From: Bugula neritina
Taxonomy: Eukaryota; Bryozoa; Gymnolaemata; Cheilostomatida; Bugulidae
Length of the DNA: 64,000 nt
Assembly: GCA_964035545.1 (NCBI GenBank)
Contig: OZ037768.1
Span: 19,571,700-19,635,699 of the forward strand
Reading direction: 5' to 3'
The first letter of the stretch is position 1, and every line of letters starts with the position of its first letter. The notes under the pieces were generated by a model. The model had not been told where the DNA came from and did not search any database. It was given only the letters and a program-made list of their open reading frames with translations. Both the position numbers and the translations under genes were made by a program. Of this stretch, positions 60,901 through 64,000 are shown in pieces.

Positions 60901-63704
60901 GGCCATCCTGCCTAACATTGCTGAATAATTAGTAACTTAATTGCTTAAAAATCAGTGTCATATCTATTACACATATTAACATCTTGAATCTGTTACCTAA
61001 TATTAAGCTAGTGATTTAGCTGGGCTCTAGCCTAACTACCCGACTCTGCCTCTTTGTCAAAGAGCTGAGTCTATGCACCTGTAACAGCCAGTTATTGTTC
61101 AGGGGCATAAAAAAGAGGCATCGAATAATTGGATATATTTTTTATGTAGCCCATGCTGCAGAGATGTCACACTAACTTAACCTTTCTATTTAGCAACTAT
61201 TCTTGCATAATTGAGAAGGTTTCGTGTCTGCTTTATATAAATCTTTTAATTAGCCACTCCGCTCTTGACATAACCTATATATGTAGAGTTTCATCGGCTG
61301 CCACTGCTCTTCTAATGTGCTATTATTAACAACATATTTATTTAATTCTCCACATTACCAGTGCTATGAAATGTCACCAAAGTTCACTTTTGCTAATATT
61401 GTTTACTGGATCAGAGAAATTTGAGCTAATTGCAATATTCCAATCTAGTTAGTTCGGTGTAGTCACTATGAATATGTTATGGAGTTATGATACCTCGGCT
61501 CTGCATAATATGTATTAACTATTCAACTTCTATTTCTTTCTAGGTAAAAATGTGAAAGAGAGTCACAGCGCAAGCACTAAACCAGGTATTACCTTTACCT
61601 TTACCATCCAGCAACTTAATTTGAATATCTTTAGGTTCTGTAGATAGCTGTAAGTTTTGTAGATGCAGTGCTTTTTTAGTTTGGTGTTTTTTCACTTAAT
61701 TGTTTTACCTGAGATCAAGCCATAACAGAAAGGAAAACCTTACATATTATTTTGACAAGAACTAAAATCTCTACTAGATAACTGATTTTGAAGCTCATTC
61801 TAGCTTTTCATTTTAATAAAGTTGATAGACATTCACATTACCTCATAGCATTACTTAAATAAACATATATAGATACCCTGCCTTCTAGAATGCTTTAGAC
61901 AGTTTGATTTCTTAATGGATAACTTTCTAATCATGCATGTGAGGTAGAACCAGAACTTTATCCTAAAGAGATAATTCCAGTAGGTGTTTGTAGTGTAGAC
62001 TGTGACAGATGCATTCTAAACCCATACCCTAAACCAGAAATTATAAAGTCCCTGAAAACCTACATTTTAGTTTTTAATAAATTCCATTATTGAATAAGGT
62101 GTACACCAGCATTTGGTTCTTCTGTTATGATTGCTGCATTCAACAAGTTCACCTGAAAAATGAAAAAATGGTTAATTGCTCTCTACCTGTGTTGTAAAAA
62201 CTGCCATCACATTAACATCTAAATTACCTAGTGTAGGTTCCATATTTTTTATAGAATAGTGTAAGTTAATAGTTTAAGATATTTACTTCTGCTGCTATTT
62301 AATGAACATTTTTAAATAATTAAAAGCTTTCATTTAATATCTTCATTCTGTAATTTAAACTGATATTTTGGCGAACTGATTAATTTTTCAAAAGACAAAT
62401 GAACAGATACATCACGCAAAATTATAAATGTCAGTTTGGATGGTCTAGGTGATGCATTAGAACTTTCGATTGATGGTTGATCTGAAAAACAATTATTCCA
62501 TTAACGACAGTTTTAATCAATTCATCAACAGCTGGAGCTGATTATATTGGGTAGCATTTCCTTTGAATTCTGTGAACATTTAAAAATGGATCTCTTAATA
62601 TCACTATTTTATGGCCATTAACAAGTTTTGGCAATTAGTAGATTACAGCTTCAGTTTCAATATACATAACTTTAATTACTCAACTCAAAGTTATGGCTGT
62701 GCATAATGAAGACAGTTATGTGTCTAAATGTGTAGAGAAAACGCATCCGTGTGCCATTCTCCGCTGCCCTTACTGCTCCCACTCGACAACTGAGAAGGCG
62801 TTGCTAGAGGAGCATATCACCAGTGTACACCAGCATGTAGCCTGTCCTCTTTGTGCTGCTTTACTGTCCGATGTGGGGCGTCTACAGACTCACCTTTCAG
62901 AAGCCCATAATGTCAGCAGAGATAGAGCTACAAAACTGATTGAAATGACTGAAACTTGGAAATCCAGCACTGATGACAGTTAGTGCCATTTTCTAGCTTT
63001 AAGAAGTTATTTTCTCACTATGAGTTGATATTGTGAGAGCAACTCCTAATCTTTGCAATACATGATTGTAGAGAGCAATGAGCAAGAATATAGATGTCAA
63101 ACATGTACTGAAAGCTTTAAAAGTGTTGAAGAATTATACAAGCATCAATCTGAACAAGGTACTTACATTTATGCACTTACATGTATGCACTTACATGCAC
63201 ACTTACTTACACACATGGAGAAGCTTTATTGTTATTCATCAACAACAAATAGTGTTAAAAACTATTCAAAACTCCATTTACTTGAGTTAATTTTTGTCTT
63301 TCAATTTTTAATTTCACTCTGAAGACTGTATCATTTTAAACACTTCAAAATGCACCAACATTTGATATTTCAAAAGCATATTATGTAATTTGGTTTTTAG
63401 AGTTTTTACTAGTTATACCAGTATAATTGAAATACTTATGCCTTTCTATATTTCAATAAAAATGTAAGGAAAAACATTGTAGCATATTTTGATGACAATA
63501 TTCTTCAGTGCTATTAAATATTCCTGCATAGGAGTGCTACTTTCAGGTCACAAAGAGAGGCAAAACCTGGCAGCTAACCAAGGATATCTTTGCTGGAAGA
63601 AGGGCTGCAATCAGTACTTCAATTGCATTGAAACTCTACAAACCCATTTTAAAGAAATTCATGGCAAGCCCTTGTCAAACAACTCAGACTGTAAAAAGAA
63701 TTTG
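51959..63704 (+). CDS. zfhx: ZFHX3/ZFHX4 (ATBF1, zfh2) orthologue, N-terminal part (gene continues past window)
   Basis: Thirteen coding exons: 51959-53027, 53313-53523, 54103-54277, 54721-54942, 55194-55352, 55622-55885, 57643-57792, 58227-58367, 58788-58896, 61544-61585, 62691-62978, 63072-63158, 63547-63704; 3075 nt, 1025 residues, frame kept at every junction. The ATG at 51959 (AAAATGG) sits 12 bases after a good acceptor, so non-coding exons are expected upstream. Family landmarks in order: [14 protein letters not shown]; a C2H2 finger near 218-240; [17 protein letters not shown] with [13 protein letters not shown] (341-370); [86 protein letters not shown] with TDKHVQ and VNHIKEGG; paired fingers 852-930; LCWKKGCNQ...LQTHFKEIH near 990-1012. 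Vertebrate ZFHX3/4 have the same order. These giant nuclear regulators control neural and muscle differentiation; the homeodomains are beyond the right edge. Confidence 0.95.
54302..54356. repeat. ~30-bp tandem duplication in ZFHX intron 3
   Basis: The words ATATTTAGATATAAATTAG and TTTAG are present twice in direct order soon after the exon-3 donor. AT-rich; no known role. Confidence 0.6.
55886..57642 (+). other. ZFHX intron 6, complex non-coding sequence
   Basis: A 1757-base intron. The section about 56100-57000 is mostly unique-looking sequence with TAATTA/AATTAAT words (for example near 56190-56280 and 56480-56580) rather than simple repeats. A C-run is near 57384-57400. No additional exon was found. 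Confidence 0.5.
58897..61543 (+). other. ZFHX intron 9, complex non-coding sequence
   Basis: The longest ZFHX intron here (2647 bases). It has few simple repeats and contains several homeodomain-type AT words and, near 60220-60350, a less AT-rich block. The open frame at 59049-59270 (-) has no splice support or family match. Confidence 0.5.
61586..62690 (+). other. ZFHX intron 10
   Basis: A 1105-base AT-rich intron without recognisable features, between the 42-nt exon 10 and exon 11. Confidence 0.55.
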
Positions 63705-64000
63705 GTATGATGTCATGTCTCTTTTACCAGCACCAGCATTTTGAAATTACGTTGCTTGTTGGTTTATACTCAAGTATATTATATAGACTATTAGTTTATT
63801 TATTCAACTATAGGTTTCATGCTGTAGAGTACATTTTGGACATAATTTCTATAAAAATTCAAAAAGTTTGCATGGTATGCATAATGAAATATGGAAATTG
63901 TTCTGCCCCCATAGAAGAATATGCCTGTTGATTACAGGGTGGCTATTAGTAAAACTTGCTTATAGATTAAGGAATAAATTTATAATTGAATCGTACTGCT
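63705..64000 (+). other. start of ZFHX intron 13
   Basis: Follows the donor GTATGA. The next expected coding segment, another C2H2 finger after [11 protein letters not shown], is not found before the window ends. Confidence 0.5.

Overview
The window is animal nuclear DNA. It is AT-rich, its genes are split by GT-AG introns of roughly 0.1-3 kb, and it holds animal gene families: a ZFHX-type zinc-finger homeobox gene, a long secreted EGF-repeat protein, a C2H2 zinc-finger gene, ERV1/ALR, a mitochondrial ribosomal protein, NOP10 and a ciliary protein. A eukaryotic tRNA-Lys gene, tRNA-derived SINE-like repeats, MITEs and minisatellites fit this. I see nothing bacterial or viral. A non-vertebrate metazoan is likely, but the phylum cannot be fixed from the sequence alone.

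Layout. 1-600: last coding exon of a CFAP251 (WDR66)-like gene, + strand. 1045-1117: tRNA-Lys(TTT), - strand. 1345-2864: complete two-exon NOP10, +. 3667-7060: complete five-exon MRPL12, -, with two large minisatellites in its introns. 8850-27235: a complete 35-exon gene for a secreted protein of about 1372 residues made almost only of EGF-like domains, nearly one domain per exon and all internal introns in phase 1. Its introns carry most of the window's repeats (TGCAG pentanucleotide, 24-bp and 25-bp minisatellites, two MITE families, a foldback-like element with a CCCTAA-rich core, a tRNA-like repeat). 27601-32211: a nine-exon C2H2/C2HC zinc-finger gene, -, about 538 residues, not matched to a named family. 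32240-36468: non-coding, with fields of degenerate hexamer repeats and palindromes. 36469-37945: three-exon GFER/ALR sulfhydryl oxidase, +. 37955-51900: about 14 kb without a recognisable gene, partly complex and rich in TAATTA-type motifs. 51959 to the right edge: the first 13 coding exons (about 1025 residues) of a ZFHX3/ZFHX4 (zfh2) orthologue, +; its homeodomains must lie beyond the window.

The genes do not form a pathway. NOP10, MRPL12 and GFER are housekeeping genes (snoRNP, mitoribosome, mitochondrial disulfide relay). The EGF protein should be extracellular. ZFHX is a developmental transcription regulator, which fits the long non-coding flank and the long repeat-poor introns around it. 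Exon models were built by hand from splice sites, reading phase and family resemblance. For all the complete genes the summed exon lengths are multiples of three. No database search was run.
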